NCBI RefSeq assembly: GCF_000816085.1
Contig: NZ_CP008747.1
Span: 372,001-436,000 of the forward strand
Direction: 5' to 3'
DNA length: 64,000 nucleotides
From: Staphylococcus hyicus
Lineage (GTDB): Bacteria; Bacillota; Bacilli; Staphylococcales; Staphylococcaceae
Shown piece after piece: positions 36,213 through 45,940 of this stretch (positions are counted from its first letter, which is position 1; every line of letters starts with the position of its first letter). The position numbers and the translations under genes are program-made. The notes under the pieces are model-generated. The model searched no databases, was not told the DNA's origin, and was given only the letters and a program-made list of their open reading frames with translations.

Positions 36213-38159
36213 ATGAAAATTGTAGCCGTGACGTCTTGTCCAAATGGAATCGCGCATACGTATATGGCACAAGAAAAGTTAGAACAAGCTGCGCATGAAT
36301 TAGGGATTGATATAAAAGTAGAGACGCAAGGTGGCGTTGGAGTCGAAAATCAGTTGACTGCAAAAGATATTGAAGAGGCAGATGGTGTCATTATCGCTGC
36401 TGATCGACAAGTGGATTTATCGCGTTTTCATGGCAAGCTACTTATTAATGAAAATGTACGCGCAGGGATTCATCATCCGAAAGATTTAATTGAGCGTATT
36501 CAACAGAAAAAGGCTTCTGTTTATCAAAGTGAAACGCAAGATGAAAATGCAAAACTTTCTAGTGATGAAAAACAAAAACATAAAGGTATGCAACACGTGT
36601 ATCAACATTTAATGAACGGCGTGTCTTTTATGGTGCCGTTTATCGTTGTAGGTGGGTTATTAATTGCCATTGCATTATCGCTAGGTGGAGAAAAAACAGC
36701 GACACATGGAATTGTCGTACCAGATGATTCATTTTGGAAGCCTTTTGAAAAAATAGGGGCATTGGCTTTTAGTTTTATGGTACCCATTCTTGCAGGATAT
36801 ATTGCGATGAGCATCGCGGATAAACCAGGCCTTGTTCCAGGTATGATTGGTGGCGCGATTGCCGCGGATGGTAGTTTCTATGGAAGTGATGCGGGTGCTG
36901 GATTTTTAGGCGGTATCGTTGCTGGTTTTCTTGCAGGGTATATAGCGAAATGGATAAAACAAGTGAAAGTGCCTAAAGCAATGGCACCGATTATGCCAAT
37001 TATAATTATACCGATTATTTCCTCCGTCATTGTGGGCTTAATTTTTATTTACGTTATTGGTGCCCCAATCGCAGGCGTTTTCGCCGGTTTAACGGCTTGG
37101 CTTAAAGGTATGCAAGGTGCGAATATAGTGATTTTAGCGATGATCATTGGCGCTATGATTGCATTTGATATGGGTGGTCCAGTTAATAAAGTTGCGTTCT
37201 TATTTGGTTCTGCCTTAATCGCAGAAGGCAATTATAGTGTGATGGGTATGGTTGCTGTGGCGGTATGTACGCCTCCTATTGGTTTGGGTATCGCAACATT
37301 TGTTAATCGTCGCAAATTTAACCATAATGAAATTGAAATGGGGAAAGCTTCATTTACAATGGGACTATTTGGTATTACCGAAGGCGCTATACCGTTTGCA
37401 GCGCAAGACCCATTACGTATTATTCCTGCGAATATTATAGGAGCGATGGTGGCCGCTGTGATTGCAGCACTTGGTGGTGTAGGTGACCGAGTAGCGCACG
37501 GTGGACCTATCGTTGCGGTATTAGGTGGGATTGATAAAGTGTTGATTTTCTTTATCGCGGTGATTATAGGTAGCCTTGTAACGGCAGCACTGGTGCTTGT
37601 ATTGAAAAAGCGATCACCTATTGTAGCGACTGCTGGTGGACCGGAAACATCGATTGAAACTACTGAAAACATAGGGCATGCTGACGCGACAACAAATACG
37701 GATGCGTCACAAACGCAATTGATTCATAAAAACACAACAATGATAAAAACACAACCGATGACGCGAGATGAGGCAATCGAACACATGGTTTCAAACTTGG
37801 ACAAACATGGTTATGTTAAAGATAAAGCAACATTAACGCGAGATATCTTTGCGCGAGAAGCAGAATCAACTACTGCGCTTGGCATGAACATTGCGATGCC
37901 ACATGCGAAATCAGCAGGTATTAAAGAACCAGTTGTGTCAGTCGTAAAAAATAACGCAGGCGTGACGTGGGAAAGTTTAGATGGTACTGTTCCTCAAATT
38001 GTTTTTCTAATTACAGTGCCAGAACATAGTCACGATATGCACTTAAAGACACTCCAAAACTTATCGCGTCACTTAATGGATGATGCCAAACGTGTAGCAC
38101 TCCTCCAAAGTCAAACTGAAGATGAATTGTATCAACACATGCTAGACATTATGAAATAA
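36213..38159 (+). CDS. Fructose-family PTS transporter, IIBCA fusion
   Basis: A 648-residue phosphotransferase permease. Domain order is IIB (1-100, phosphocysteine Cys9 in TSCPNGIAHT), IIC (about 130-480, multiple helices, GGPVNKVAFLFG and FGITEGAIPFAAQDP) and IIA (about 510-648, phosphohistidine in MNIAMPHAKSAG). The B-C-A order differs from the usual A-B-C of FruA. No fruK or fruR is adjacent, so the sugar may be fructose, mannose or a derivative. GGAAGTG supports ATG 36213; the open frame begins at 36147 without family character. Confidence 0.88.
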   Translation: MKIVAVTSCPNGIAHTYMAQEKLEQAAHELGIDIKVETQGGVGVENQLTAKDIEEADGVIIAADRQVDLSRFHGKLLINENVRAGIHHPKDLIERIQQKKASVYQSETQDENAKLSSDEKQKHKGMQHVYQHLMNGVSFMVPFIVVGGLLIAIALSLGGEKTATHGIVVPDDSFWKPFEKIGALAFSFMVPILAGYIAMSIADKPGLVPGMIGGAIAADGSFYGSDAGAGFLGGIVAGFLAGYIAKWIKQVKVPKAMAPIMPIIIIPIISSVIVGLIFIYVIGAPIAGVFAGLTAWLKGMQGANIVILAMIIGAMIAFDMGGPVNKVAFLFGSALIAEGNYSVMGMVAVAVCTPPIGLGIATFVNRRKFNHNEIEMGKASFTMGLFGITEGAIPFAAQDPLRIIPANIIGAMVAAVIAALGGVGDRVAHGGPIVAVLGGIDKVLIFFIAVIIGSLVTAALVLVLKKRSPIVATAGGPETSIETTENIGHADATTNTDASQTQLIHKNTTMIKTQPMTRDEAIEHMVSNLDKHGYVKDKATLTRDIFAREAESTTALGMNIAMPHAKSAGIKEPVVSVVKNNAGVTWESLDGTVPQIVFLITVPEHSHDMHLKTLQNLSRHLMDDAKRVALLQSQTEDELYQHMLDIMK

Positions 38160-38179
38160 AAATGAATAGACATAAACAA

Positions 38180-38227
38180 TACAACCTCCAACATTCATTC
38201 AAATGGATTTTGGAGGTTGTAGTTTAT
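38180..38227 (+). terminator. Terminator of the PTS gene
   Basis: The arms ACAACCTCCAACATTCAT and ATGGATTTTGGAGGTTGTA pair around a four-base loop with few mismatches. It belongs to the TTCAT/ATGAA hairpin family in degenerate form. Confidence 0.8.
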
Positions 38228-38334
38228 TTTAAAGGTGTATGTGAATGAATTGTATACCATTTTTTAAACATATTCTCAATATTACTTTCGAAATATTCTG
38301 AATTTGTATAAAATATACTATAAGGGGGGACAAG

Positions 38335-39516
38335 ATGAAAAGATCTTTATATTTACTTTGTTTCGATACGTTATCAACATTGGGATCAGGCATTTTCACA
38401 TTTACATGTAGTTTTTACATATTACAACAAACGGAATCAGGTTCGATATTTGGTTTGTATCTCGCTTTATTGACGATTGTAAATACGCTCACCACGCCGT
38501 TTATTGGAAATTTAATTGGACGACATCATAATAAAACGATGCTATTCATCGGTCAAATTGTAAGTATTGTTGCTTTAAGTTGCTTTGCATTATTTTATAA
38601 TGGTCAGTATGTATTTATTTTTCTTTTAATGATGATTCTTGTCGTTGTAGATGTGATAGTTAAAACAATTGTAACATCTAACTTAAAATGGATTACAGGA
38701 AACTATTTAGAGCGCGTCATCTCAATCAGACAATTGATTCAATCCTCTTCGATGCTTGCTTCGCCAATCATTGGTGGTATTTTGATCTCATTTTTATCCA
38801 TTCAGCACGTCTCGCTCATCAATATCATGACAGAGGGCATAGCTCTGATATTCATTTTCTTATTAACATTTAAAAATGGCCAAACAACTCAAAAAAGAAA
38901 ATCGTTTTGGGGAGATTTTAAAGCAGGGGTACAGTATTTGTATCAAATGACAGAAGTAAAATATCTATTAGTTATTGCTGTTTTTATGAATTTTATTATG
39001 AATGTACTTATTGTAGGGATTCCCATATTAATCGTTCAACAGCTTTCGTTAAGTTCAAAACATTTAGGCGTAGCTGAGGGTACGTTGGGTGTATCGTTAA
39101 TCGTAAGTGCACTTATCTTTTCAGTTATTCCACTTAAAAATCAGTTAAGGCGCAGTTATTTATACGCACTTATGTTACAGCTTTTAATACTGATACTCTA
39201 TCTCGTCGTCATTTCATTAGGTTTGTCTTCGACCATTGTCTACGGAACGGTTTTAATAGGACAATTATTGTTAGGTCTTTCAATCACTTTAGGAAATATT
39301 CCGTATCAAATTTTATTACAACATACTGTAGACGAATCCTACAAATCACGAGTGTTTTCGGTTAATCAAAGCTTTGTGAGTGCACTCGTTCCACTATCTT
39401 ATATGTTGTTCGGCTTTTTGTTGCCGCTGTCATTTACATTTACTTTAGTAGGGTGCGCTGTATCCATGGGGCTCATTGTAATCATCTTTCTAAAGAAAAT
39501 CTATAGGAATGCATGA
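38335..39516 (+). CDS. MFS transporter, drug-efflux type
   Basis: A 393-residue protein with about 12 membrane helices and a central hydrophilic loop (KNGQTTQKRKSFWGDFKAG) between the two halves. The GNLIGRHHNKTML loop between helices 2 and 3 is the MFS motif A region, and the architecture resembles the macrolide-efflux/EntS branch (MFS_3). AAGGGGGG precedes ATG. It stands alone, and the substrate is unknown. Confidence 0.82.
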   Translation: MKRSLYLLCFDTLSTLGSGIFTFTCSFYILQQTESGSIFGLYLALLTIVNTLTTPFIGNLIGRHHNKTMLFIGQIVSIVALSCFALFYNGQYVFIFLLMMILVVVDVIVKTIVTSNLKWITGNYLERVISIRQLIQSSSMLASPIIGGILISFLSIQHVSLINIMTEGIALIFIFLLTFKNGQTTQKRKSFWGDFKAGVQYLYQMTEVKYLLVIAVFMNFIMNVLIVGIPILIVQQLSLSSKHLGVAEGTLGVSLIVSALIFSVIPLKNQLRRSYLYALMLQLLILILYLVVISLGLSSTIVYGTVLIGQLLLGLSITLGNIPYQILLQHTVDESYKSRVFSVNQSFVSALVPLSYMLFGFLLPLSFTFTLVGCAVSMGLIVIIFLKKIYRNA

Positions 39517-39657
39517 AATGTTGGAACGTTAAATAGACGATATGTCGTTATAGAAAATGTACAAGAAACTTATAATAAATTTGCGATTTTATTTTTAAAA
39601 TATTTGAAAAGGGTAAATAGATAATATAACGTGTGAGGCTTAATAAGGAGTGCGATA

Positions 39658-40239
39658 ATGATGAGAAAATATAGTAAATATACGGTACCACTTATTATTG
39701 TAAGCACGATGAGTTTAGGAGTCATGGCACCTTCCATAGATGCAAAGGTGATGCCATCTTCAGCAGAACCGTCACAAGTGACTACAGCAAAGGCGAATGT
39801 GCAACTTACACAACAACAAAAAGTTGCATTAGCATATTATATTCAAGGATATGATCAATATACTTTTACACGTTCTGAAATTCAAAAAGGTAAGTATACT
39901 GTGCAATGGATGAATGGTGAGAAGCATGTGTATCCATTAAAGCAAATCACGTTAGTGAAACAACCTAAACAGATTGACAATGTTGAAACGATGAAAGGTG
40001 CACCAAAAGATATGGTCTTTTATCAAGTATTACCTGCCAAAGGTAATTTTGCGACGATAGTAGGTGTGAGCCATTCTCAAGTTGTCATTGGTGGTACCCA
40101 AAGCGCGTCTTCGTATAAGGATTTCTTAAAAGGCGCCAAAGTTCAAAATATCTCCACACTATATCAACAGTATCATAAAGATGCTATGTTTCAGCAAATT
40201 GCCAATAAAATGGTCATTACGACTACTTTTCCAAAATGA
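39658..40239 (+). CDS. Secreted protein of unknown function
   Basis: A 193-residue protein with a Sec signal peptide (basic MMRKYSKY, core TVPLIIVSTMSLGVMA, likely cleavage near IDA-KV). The mature part of about 160 residues starts with a Gln/Thr-rich stretch (TTAKANVQLTQQQK) followed by an apparently folded domain (ALAYYIQGYDQYTFT; ILVKQ-type beta strands; SQVVIGGTQSASSYKDFLKG). No sortase signal or lipobox is present, so it should be released. It resembles small exported staphylococcal proteins without assigned role. AAGGAG precedes tandem ATGs. Confidence 0.7.
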   Translation: MMRKYSKYTVPLIIVSTMSLGVMAPSIDAKVMPSSAEPSQVTTAKANVQLTQQQKVALAYYIQGYDQYTFTRSEIQKGKYTVQWMNGEKHVYPLKQITLVKQPKQIDNVETMKGAPKDMVFYQVLPAKGNFATIVGVSHSQVVIGGTQSASSYKDFLKGAKVQNISTLYQQYHKDAMFQQIANKMVITTTFPK

Positions 40240-40270
40240 TGTTTTAAAATGAAATACCTCACACACATTA

Positions 40271-40310
40271 TAAGGAGCCTGGTTTATGTGACCGGGCTCC
40301 TTGTTATTTT
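40271..40310. terminator. Terminator between the secreted protein and the CHAP hydrolase
   Basis: The arms AAGGAGCCTGGT and ACCGGGCTCCTT (one G-T pair) lie between convergent genes and are followed by GTTATTTT on the plus strand. Confidence 0.82.
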
Positions 40311-40340
40311 AATGATATAGCGTTAGGAAAATATTAGCGA

Positions 40341-41660
40341 TTATTGTGCTTGACCTGTAATAAAATCGAGTTGTTTAACGGTATGTGCATCAAGCGTACG
40401 GTAAGAGATAATCCCTAAACCTTTGACGTTTGTTTCAGAAATAACAATAGATCCATCATCGTTTACTTTTTCAACAAAAGCGACATGACCGTAATAACGG
40501 TCCGCGCCAAATTGATTTGGTTGGAATACAACGGCATTATGTGCCTGTGGCGTGTCAGTCACTTTGTAACCTTTTGTCAATGCATGATAGCTCCAATCGC
40601 TTGCATTACCCATATCCGCTGCGATATGTGCATTATATTGTGCCATGCGATGATAGACATACCATGTACATTGACCTTGTGGATAATTTGCTTTTCCTCC
40701 TGCTACTTTAAAAGGTTGAAAGTTCACGTTTCTTAATGCATCAGGTTTTTGAACTGAACCTTCCGAAATTGGGCTTGCTAACTCTGGATTGTCATAGCGT
40801 GTAAGGTCATAGGTTTCGATTAAATGAATCAATTTTTGATCATAGTCGGGATCTGTCGCATATGTGCCTACTAATCCTTGAACGGCTTTTTCATAGTGAT
40901 TGCTTTGACTTTTCCATACTTTTTTATATATTGTAGGATTACCATCAATGCCATTTTTGATGAGTGATGCATAGTCATTTAATGATTCTTTCTCGCTTGG
41001 ATATTTTCGGAAATCAGCATTGATTTGATACATATGTTTGCCATCAGATTCTAATGTTTGAAAAGGCACAGATGCGCCTTGATATTGACCTTTCATTCCA
41101 AAAAGATTGTGATTGGGTGCTTTTGCTAGATCACTACGTCCAGAATCTGATTCTAAAACAGCTTGTGCAATCATGACAGAAGCGTATATTCCTTCTTTTT
41201 TAGCAATGTCATGTGCATGTGGTGCAATTTTATTGATGAATGATCGTGTTTCTGGATCTTCTATCACGCTTAATTGTGTTTGATGTGCGTCACTTTCAGG
41301 TTGTGTCTGAAAAACAGTGGTTTGACGCATTGGTTTTGTAGCTTTGTCAGACGCTTGTTGCGGTGCGTGCGCACGTGATGATGTTAAATCATCTTTTGAT
41401 GGGAGTTGTGGATTGTCTTTTTGATGTGACGTTTGAGGCACATCTTTTTGAGACGTATCTTGTGATGGTTCTCCATATTTTTTGAAAAACGCATCCATTC
41501 CTTCAGTTGATGGTGTATGATGAGAAGCGCGGGATTCCGATTGCGCATGTAATGCATCATCAGTAGTATGTTTGTCTGAAGTCGCAAGCGCGACAGGTGT
41601 GAAAGAGGGGGCGACAAGTGTCGTCGCTATGAGTGTTCGAACAACATAATTTCGTTTCAC
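40341..41660 (-). CDS. Secreted peptidoglycan hydrolase, glucosaminidase plus CHAP domains
   Basis: A 439-residue exported bifunctional autolysin. Signal peptide about 1-26 (TLIATTLVAPSFTPVALA). A polar, Gln/His/Ser-rich linker runs to about residue 130. A GH73 N-acetylglucosaminidase domain follows (about 130-280; MIAQAVLESDSGRSDLAKAP with catalytic Glu, HNLFGMKG). The C-terminal CHAP amidase/endopeptidase domain (about 310-439) has Cys in QGQCTWYVYHRM and His in YYGHVAFVEKV. Both active sites are intact. It probably cuts cell-wall glycan and peptide during division. No LysM, SH3 or sortase signal is visible, so wall targeting is unclear. Confidence 0.9.
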   Translation of the reverse strand: MKRNYVVRTLIATTLVAPSFTPVALATSDKHTTDDALHAQSESRASHHTPSTEGMDAFFKKYGEPSQDTSQKDVPQTSHQKDNPQLPSKDDLTSSRAHAPQQASDKATKPMRQTTVFQTQPESDAHQTQLSVIEDPETRSFINKIAPHAHDIAKKEGIYASVMIAQAVLESDSGRSDLAKAPNHNLFGMKGQYQGASVPFQTLESDGKHMYQINADFRKYPSEKESLNDYASLIKNGIDGNPTIYKKVWKSQSNHYEKAVQGLVGTYATDPDYDQKLIHLIETYDLTRYDNPELASPISEGSVQKPDALRNVNFQPFKVAGGKANYPQGQCTWYVYHRMAQYNAHIAADMGNASDWSYHALTKGYKVTDTPQAHNAVVFQPNQFGADRYYGHVAFVEKVNDDGSIVISETNVKGLGIISYRTLDAHTVKQLDFITGQAQ

Positions 41661-41857
41661 TTAAGTGCTCCTTCCTTATTCCTAATAAAATGAGCTTCAT
41701 CGACTAATAAAAAATGTACATGTAAAACCACTGATGTTAAAGGCTTTTTACAAAAAATTAATGAATTTTTAAAGTTTAGAAATTTCAAATATATACATTT
41801 CAAATTTTACATGATTATAATAGATTAATAAAGACTTTTTCATTTTGAGGTGAAATT

Positions 41858-43606
41858 ATGAAGAAACCCATCGATGTTTTTGAGATGGATGTGAAACAAA
41901 TCATTAAAAGTCCATTCGCCTGGCTTGTGATGACGCTCTTACTATCACTTCCAGCACTATTCGTATGGTACGACTTAAATGCGAATAAAGAGCCGTTTCA
42001 ACATACAGAACATATGAAAATTGGAGTGGTGAATGAGGATCAAGGGACGCGTATTCAAAAACGCAAAATTAATATTGGTAAAGCTGTGGAAGGGCAATTA
42101 AAGGCGCAGAAAAAGTGGGATTGGCAATTTGTAGACCGGCAAACTGCTGATAAATCTCTTAAAAGAGGCGATTTTGTTGCTGTATTATACATACCTCAAA
42201 CGTTTTCACAAGATGTGACTGGGATTATACGTCAAAAACCGAAACAAACAACGGTGACGTATCACGTCAATGAGAAAGTCAATGCGATAACACCTAAATT
42301 AACGGATGCGACAATTGGAGAGGCAATTAAACAAGCAGACGTATCGTTTAATCGCACGGTGATGAAAGTATTATTAGATGAAGCCAATCAGCAAGGTCTC
42401 CACCTCGAAGACCAATTGCCGTCATATCAGAAAATTCGTGACAGTATTGCTATCGCAAATGATACGTTGCCTAAAATCGAACAATTTAGAGACGCAGTCA
42501 TAGCGTTAGATCGAGAGATGAATGCCTTAAATCAAAATACAGTGGCATTACAACAAGTGGAACAATACAAAAATGAGGCATTGGCTGCGACGCAAAATTT
42601 AAATCAAGTTCATGATCAAAATTTGGCGACGTATGGCCCTATTTTGAGTGGTCAAGCAAACGATATTTCAGTCATCACAGGTCAGTTGAATCAATCGTTA
42701 CCTCCGTTATTTCAACAATATGACAATGTGAAAACAGGATTAGAACAACATCAACCAGGGGCACGTGATGCACTAAGAGAATTGGCACATTCGCTAGAAA
42801 GAGATGTGCCGTCTGTTCAAAGTGATATGGCTAAAGCCAATCAAACATTTGAAGCTTTAGATAAAGACAATACACTTGAACATATCGTGAAGTTGATGCG
42901 TACAGACTTGAAAAAACAAGCGGGGGTCGCATCAAACCCTATTCATATTGAACGACAAAGCATGTTTTCAGTTGAAAGTTTTCAAAGTGGTCTTACCCCT
43001 TTTATAACATCTATAGGGCTATGGCTTGGTATTGTTCTCACAACTTTATTGATTCCTACGCGTCATGCATATGCATCTACAATAGAGACATTAAGTTCAA
43101 GACGTCATTTTTTAGGTAGAATCGGTCTTTATACGTTGATCAGTAGTATCCAGTTGCTTGCCATTTTAGTTACGATAATAGTAGTTTTGGATATTCCGAT
43201 GCAAAGTCGATTGTTGTTTATCGGCATGAGTAGTTATATTGCTTTTATATATATGATAATGATGTATGCCATCGTTACGTTGTTTGGAAAAATAGGAAAA
43301 GTGATTATCGTATTGATGCTTGCATTTCAATTTGTTGGGACAGATGGTTTATTTCCAATTACAGTCTCTCCTTTATTTGTGCAACATATTCAACCGTTTT
43401 TACCATTTTATCATAGCTTCAAAATTTTAAGAGAAGCTGTAGGTGGTGTCGTATATGATGTGTTATTTGTCGAAACCGCTTGGCTTGGTTTATACGGATT
43501 GATTATTTTTATCATGGCCATGGTCATTTATCCGTGGATACGTCGTCCTTATTTAACGCGAATGGAGAAACGCGGACAATCAAAATTATTTAAATCCTCC
43601 TTATGA
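41858..43606 (+). CDS. YhgE/Pip-domain membrane protein (ABC-2 permease-like)
   Basis: A 582-residue protein. One membrane helix near residues 18-36 (SPFAWLVMTLLLSLPALFVWYDL) is followed by a large extracytoplasmic region with helical, coiled-coil-like stretches (about 180-345), then five helices at the C-terminus (about 380-565). This is the layout of phage-infection protein (Pip) and YhgE homologues and of EsaA, related to ABC-2 exporters. No ESX-type secretion genes adjoin, so EsaA identity is not supported. It could be a bacteriophage or export-associated receptor. GAGGTGAAATT precedes ATG. Confidence 0.85.
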   Translation: MKKPIDVFEMDVKQIIKSPFAWLVMTLLLSLPALFVWYDLNANKEPFQHTEHMKIGVVNEDQGTRIQKRKINIGKAVEGQLKAQKKWDWQFVDRQTADKSLKRGDFVAVLYIPQTFSQDVTGIIRQKPKQTTVTYHVNEKVNAITPKLTDATIGEAIKQADVSFNRTVMKVLLDEANQQGLHLEDQLPSYQKIRDSIAIANDTLPKIEQFRDAVIALDREMNALNQNTVALQQVEQYKNEALAATQNLNQVHDQNLATYGPILSGQANDISVITGQLNQSLPPLFQQYDNVKTGLEQHQPGARDALRELAHSLERDVPSVQSDMAKANQTFEALDKDNTLEHIVKLMRTDLKKQAGVASNPIHIERQSMFSVESFQSGLTPFITSIGLWLGIVLTTLLIPTRHAYASTIETLSSRRHFLGRIGLYTLISSIQLLAILVTIIVVLDIPMQSRLLFIGMSSYIAFIYMIMMYAIVTLFGKIGKVIIVLMLAFQFVGTDGLFPITVSPLFVQHIQPFLPFYHSFKILREAVGGVVYDVLFVETAWLGLYGLIIFIMAMVIYPWIRRPYLTRMEKRGQSKLFKSSL

Positions 43607-43790
43607 GGTTTCGACAATCACCACAGTAAGGCAATAGCCCCCAAAAGGACCATTAACAGACACTTTATAAAAGCATAACTTCAACACGTGAATGCGTTTG
43701 TGGTATGATGCTTTAAAGGTTACACTTAAGCCATCAATCAAAATGAAGTTTCTATTGCGCTTATCATAATGTGTTATAAATCCACATATT
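43607..43790. other. Gap between the Pip gene and the next terminator
   Basis: About 184 bases with an AAGCAT...ATGCTT-type inverted repeat (43672-43713) but no gene, ribosome site or recognised RNA. Confidence 0.3.
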
Positions 43791-43838
43791 AATAGCCCCC
43801 AACGTTCATGATTAAATGAATGTTGGGGGCTTATTTTT
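43791..43838. terminator. Bidirectional terminator
   Basis: The 16-bp arms AGCCCCCAACGTTCAT and ATGAATGTTGGGGGCT (one mismatch) surround GATTAA and lead to TTATTTTTTA. It serves the convergent Pip gene and the PTQ-rich gene. Member of the TTCAT/ATGAA hairpin family. Confidence 0.85.
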
Positions 43839-43868
43839 TAATTGAACCTAGAATCCATTACCCTTAAA

Positions 43869-44327
43869 TTAGGGTTGTTTTTGATTCGAATCTGCTCCGT
43901 TGTTTTTAGGATTTGGAGCCGGTTGTGTTGTTTGAGGTGATTGTGTTTTAGGTTGTTCAGATTTTGCAGGTGGCTGTGTAGGTGGTGCTGTGGATGGTTT
44001 TTCCTGCGTTGAATCATTTTTAGGTTTCTGTTCAGTTGATGGTTCTTTTGGCTTATGCGGCTTTTGTGTTGGTTGCTGTGTAGGGGGTTGGTAAGTTGGT
44101 TGTTGTGTCGTGTGATACTCTTGTGTGGGTTGTTCATAATATTGCTCTGAAGCTGCTTCTTCAGTTGACGGCGCTTCGGTTGTTTTTCTCTTTTTATCAT
44201 GATGCTTTTGTTCTTGCTTTTGAGCACTTTCATCCGTGCGTGCATCATGCGTCAATGCTTTAATTGAAACCGCGACGAGTGAGATAACGAGAAGCAAAAG
44301 AACAATGGCAGATAAAATTTTTTTCAT
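43869..44327 (-). CDS. Membrane-anchored, Pro/Thr/Gln-rich surface protein
   Basis: A 152-residue protein. A single N-terminal helix (about 5-24, ILSAIVLLLLVISLVAVS) has no good cleavage site or lipobox and is probably a membrane anchor. Everything after residue 30 is low-complexity: repeated PTQ, PTQQPTQKP, TEQKP and PPTQPP, with no fold expected. It likely spans the wall outside the membrane. GGAGGCTACC before ATG and the coding bias of this frame favour it over a second long minus-strand frame in the same DNA. No function assigned. Confidence 0.7.
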   Translation of the reverse strand: MKKILSAIVLLLLVISLVAVSIKALTHDARTDESAQKQEQKHHDKKRKTTEAPSTEEAASEQYYEQPTQEYHTTQQPTYQPPTQQPTQKPHKPKEPSTEQKPKNDSTQEKPSTAPPTQPPAKSEQPKTQSPQTTQPAPNPKNNGADSNQKQP

Positions 44328-44512
44328 TATCGAGGTAGCCTCCTTAAATCAGCCTTTTTATTAATTATAGTATAGCGAATAATACCCAAAATCGTAAGAT
44401 GTTAATCTTATATTACAATGTACGGCAATTGAAAAATGTTCGTTACATATTTATAACAACTTTCCTTGAATTGAAATATATTTACAATCGTGAAACTTTC
44501 ATCAAATAATAA

Positions 44513-44542
44513 TAAAAAGGAGCCTCGCGAAGAGACTCCCGT
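44513..44542 (-). terminator. Terminator of yozE
   Basis: On the minus strand GGAGTCTC and GAGGCTCC pair around TTCGC and run into TTTTTATTATT. Confidence 0.75.
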
Positions 44543-44572
44543 TGGTCATTCATTAGAATGAATGATACGATC

Positions 44573-44800
44573 CTATTTTAAGGATCCGAACTGCATATAT
44601 AATGCAATTGCTCGCTTGAGATCGGCATAATTCGATTGATCATACCACTGAGCTTCTCGAAAGCACGCTAAAATCTCATCAGACGTATGAAGTCCTTCAG
44701 GGAACTCAGCGTGTGCATGTATATGCCGTGCCAAATCACCTAAGGGCGTATCATCTTCTAAGAAATCTTGCATGTAATCATAAAAGCTCAAATAATTCAC
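44573..44800 (-). CDS. YozE family protein
   Basis: A 75-residue acidic protein reading MNYLSFYDYMQDFLEDDTP, then LGDLARHIHAH, FPEGLHTSDEILACF and YADLKRAIALYMQ. This matches the YozE (UPF0346) family, whose structure is a small SAM-like helical bundle of unknown role. GAGGTGAATT precedes ATG. Single-gene unit with its own terminator. Confidence 0.85.
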   Translation of the reverse strand: MNYLSFYDYMQDFLEDDTPLGDLARHIHAHAEFPEGLHTSDEILACFREAQWYDQSNYADLKRAIALYMQFGSLK

Positions 44801-45034
44801 CTCATTTACGAGCCAAATTATATTATATCACAAAAGATAGGTTATGATTTAAAAAAATTATGGGTATGGAAAGGTAAAACAATATCAACTGTTATGCGTC
44901 TGTATCTTAAAAAACAATTCGACTAAAATGAAACACGTGCGTCTGACTTAAAATTTGATCTTTCGCATTTTTTTCTACGACATAAATGTTAAAATAATGA
45001 TAAATACGGCATAGAAAAAGAAGGGATATCAATA

Positions 45035-45757
45035 ATGATAGAAGCAAATGAAATATTGGATAAAATGAAAAATCAAAAAATAAATTATGATAAAGTACTG
45101 CGAAAAATGATTCAAAATTGGGAACGCGATGGAGTACGACCTAAAATTTTGCTCCATAGCTGTTGTGCACCTTGTAGTACGTATACATTAGAATTTTTAA
45201 CGGAGTATGCAGATATCGCAATTTATTTTGCGAATCCGAATATACATCCTAAAAATGAATATTTACGTCGTGCGAAAGTGCAAGAACAATTCGTTCACGA
45301 TTTTAATGAGCGTACAGGTGCAAATGTGAAATATATTGAAGCGCCTTATAAACCGCATGAATTTATGAAAATGGCAAAAGACAAAGGTGTAACAGATGCG
45401 CCAGAAGGTGGAGCAAGATGTACAGCGTGTTTTGAGATGCGCTTAGATATGGTAGCTCAAGCAGCTGTAGACTTTGACTATGATTATTTTGGTAGTGCAA
45501 TTACATTATCACCAAAAAAGAATGCACAATTGATCAATGGCATAGGTCTTGAAGTTCAAAAATTGTATGATGTCTTTTATTTACCTAGTGATTTTAAAAA
45601 GAATAAAGGATATGAACGTTCAATTACCATGTGCCAAGAGTACGATATTTTCCGTCAATGTTATTGTGGTTGCGTATTTGCTGCACAACAACAGGGGATT
45701 GACTTTAAAACAATCAATCAACAAGCAAAACAATTCTTAGAAAGTATTGAGAAGTAA
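45035..45757 (+). CDS. queH: Epoxyqueuosine reductase QueH
   Basis: A 240-residue iron-sulfur enzyme (former DUF208) for the last step of tRNA queuosine synthesis, reducing epoxyqueuosine to queuosine; it replaces the unrelated cobalamin enzyme QueG. The conserved cysteines are in LHSCCAPCSTY, RCTACFEMRLD and MCQEYDIFRQCYCGCVFA. The N-terminus is helical and LEFLTEYADIAIYFANPNI is the Rossmann-like strand. GAAGGGAT precedes ATG. No other queuosine gene is in the window. Confidence 0.94.
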   Translation: MIEANEILDKMKNQKINYDKVLRKMIQNWERDGVRPKILLHSCCAPCSTYTLEFLTEYADIAIYFANPNIHPKNEYLRRAKVQEQFVHDFNERTGANVKYIEAPYKPHEFMKMAKDKGVTDAPEGGARCTACFEMRLDMVAQAAVDFDYDYFGSAITLSPKKNAQLINGIGLEVQKLYDVFYLPSDFKKNKGYERSITMCQEYDIFRQCYCGCVFAAQQQGIDFKTINQQAKQFLESIEK

Positions 45758-45867
45758 GTGCAACAGTTATGAATGACACATTTATTTAATCCAATAGACA
45801 ATATGCGTATGAATTGGAAATACCAATTCAAGTTATAGCAACTAAAATGCGTCTTTTTGAAAGAAAA

Positions 45868-45914
45868 GAAAACGGTTCAAAATATCCTAAATGGATGTTT
45901 GAACCGTTTTTATT
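45868..45914. terminator. Bidirectional terminator between queH and the teichoic-acid locus
   Basis: The arms AAAACGGTTCAAA (45868-45881) and TTTGAACCGTTTT are followed by T-rich DNA in both directions. Confidence 0.85.
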
Positions 45915-45940
45915 TGTAGTTAACCTTTTTTGACTCAAGT

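Noticed and set aside
37232..37672. 146-residue minus-strand frame inside the PTS gene
   Set aside because: Antisense shadow of the IIC domain without ribosome site.
41858..43606. EsaA of a type VII secretion system
   Set aside because: The protein has the YhgE/Pip layout but is much shorter than EsaA and no esx or ess genes are adjacent.
43838..44248. 136-residue minus-strand frame (starts MMHARMKVLK)
   Set aside because: It overlaps the PTQ-rich gene, has weaker initiation and a composition explained by reading repetitive codons out of frame.
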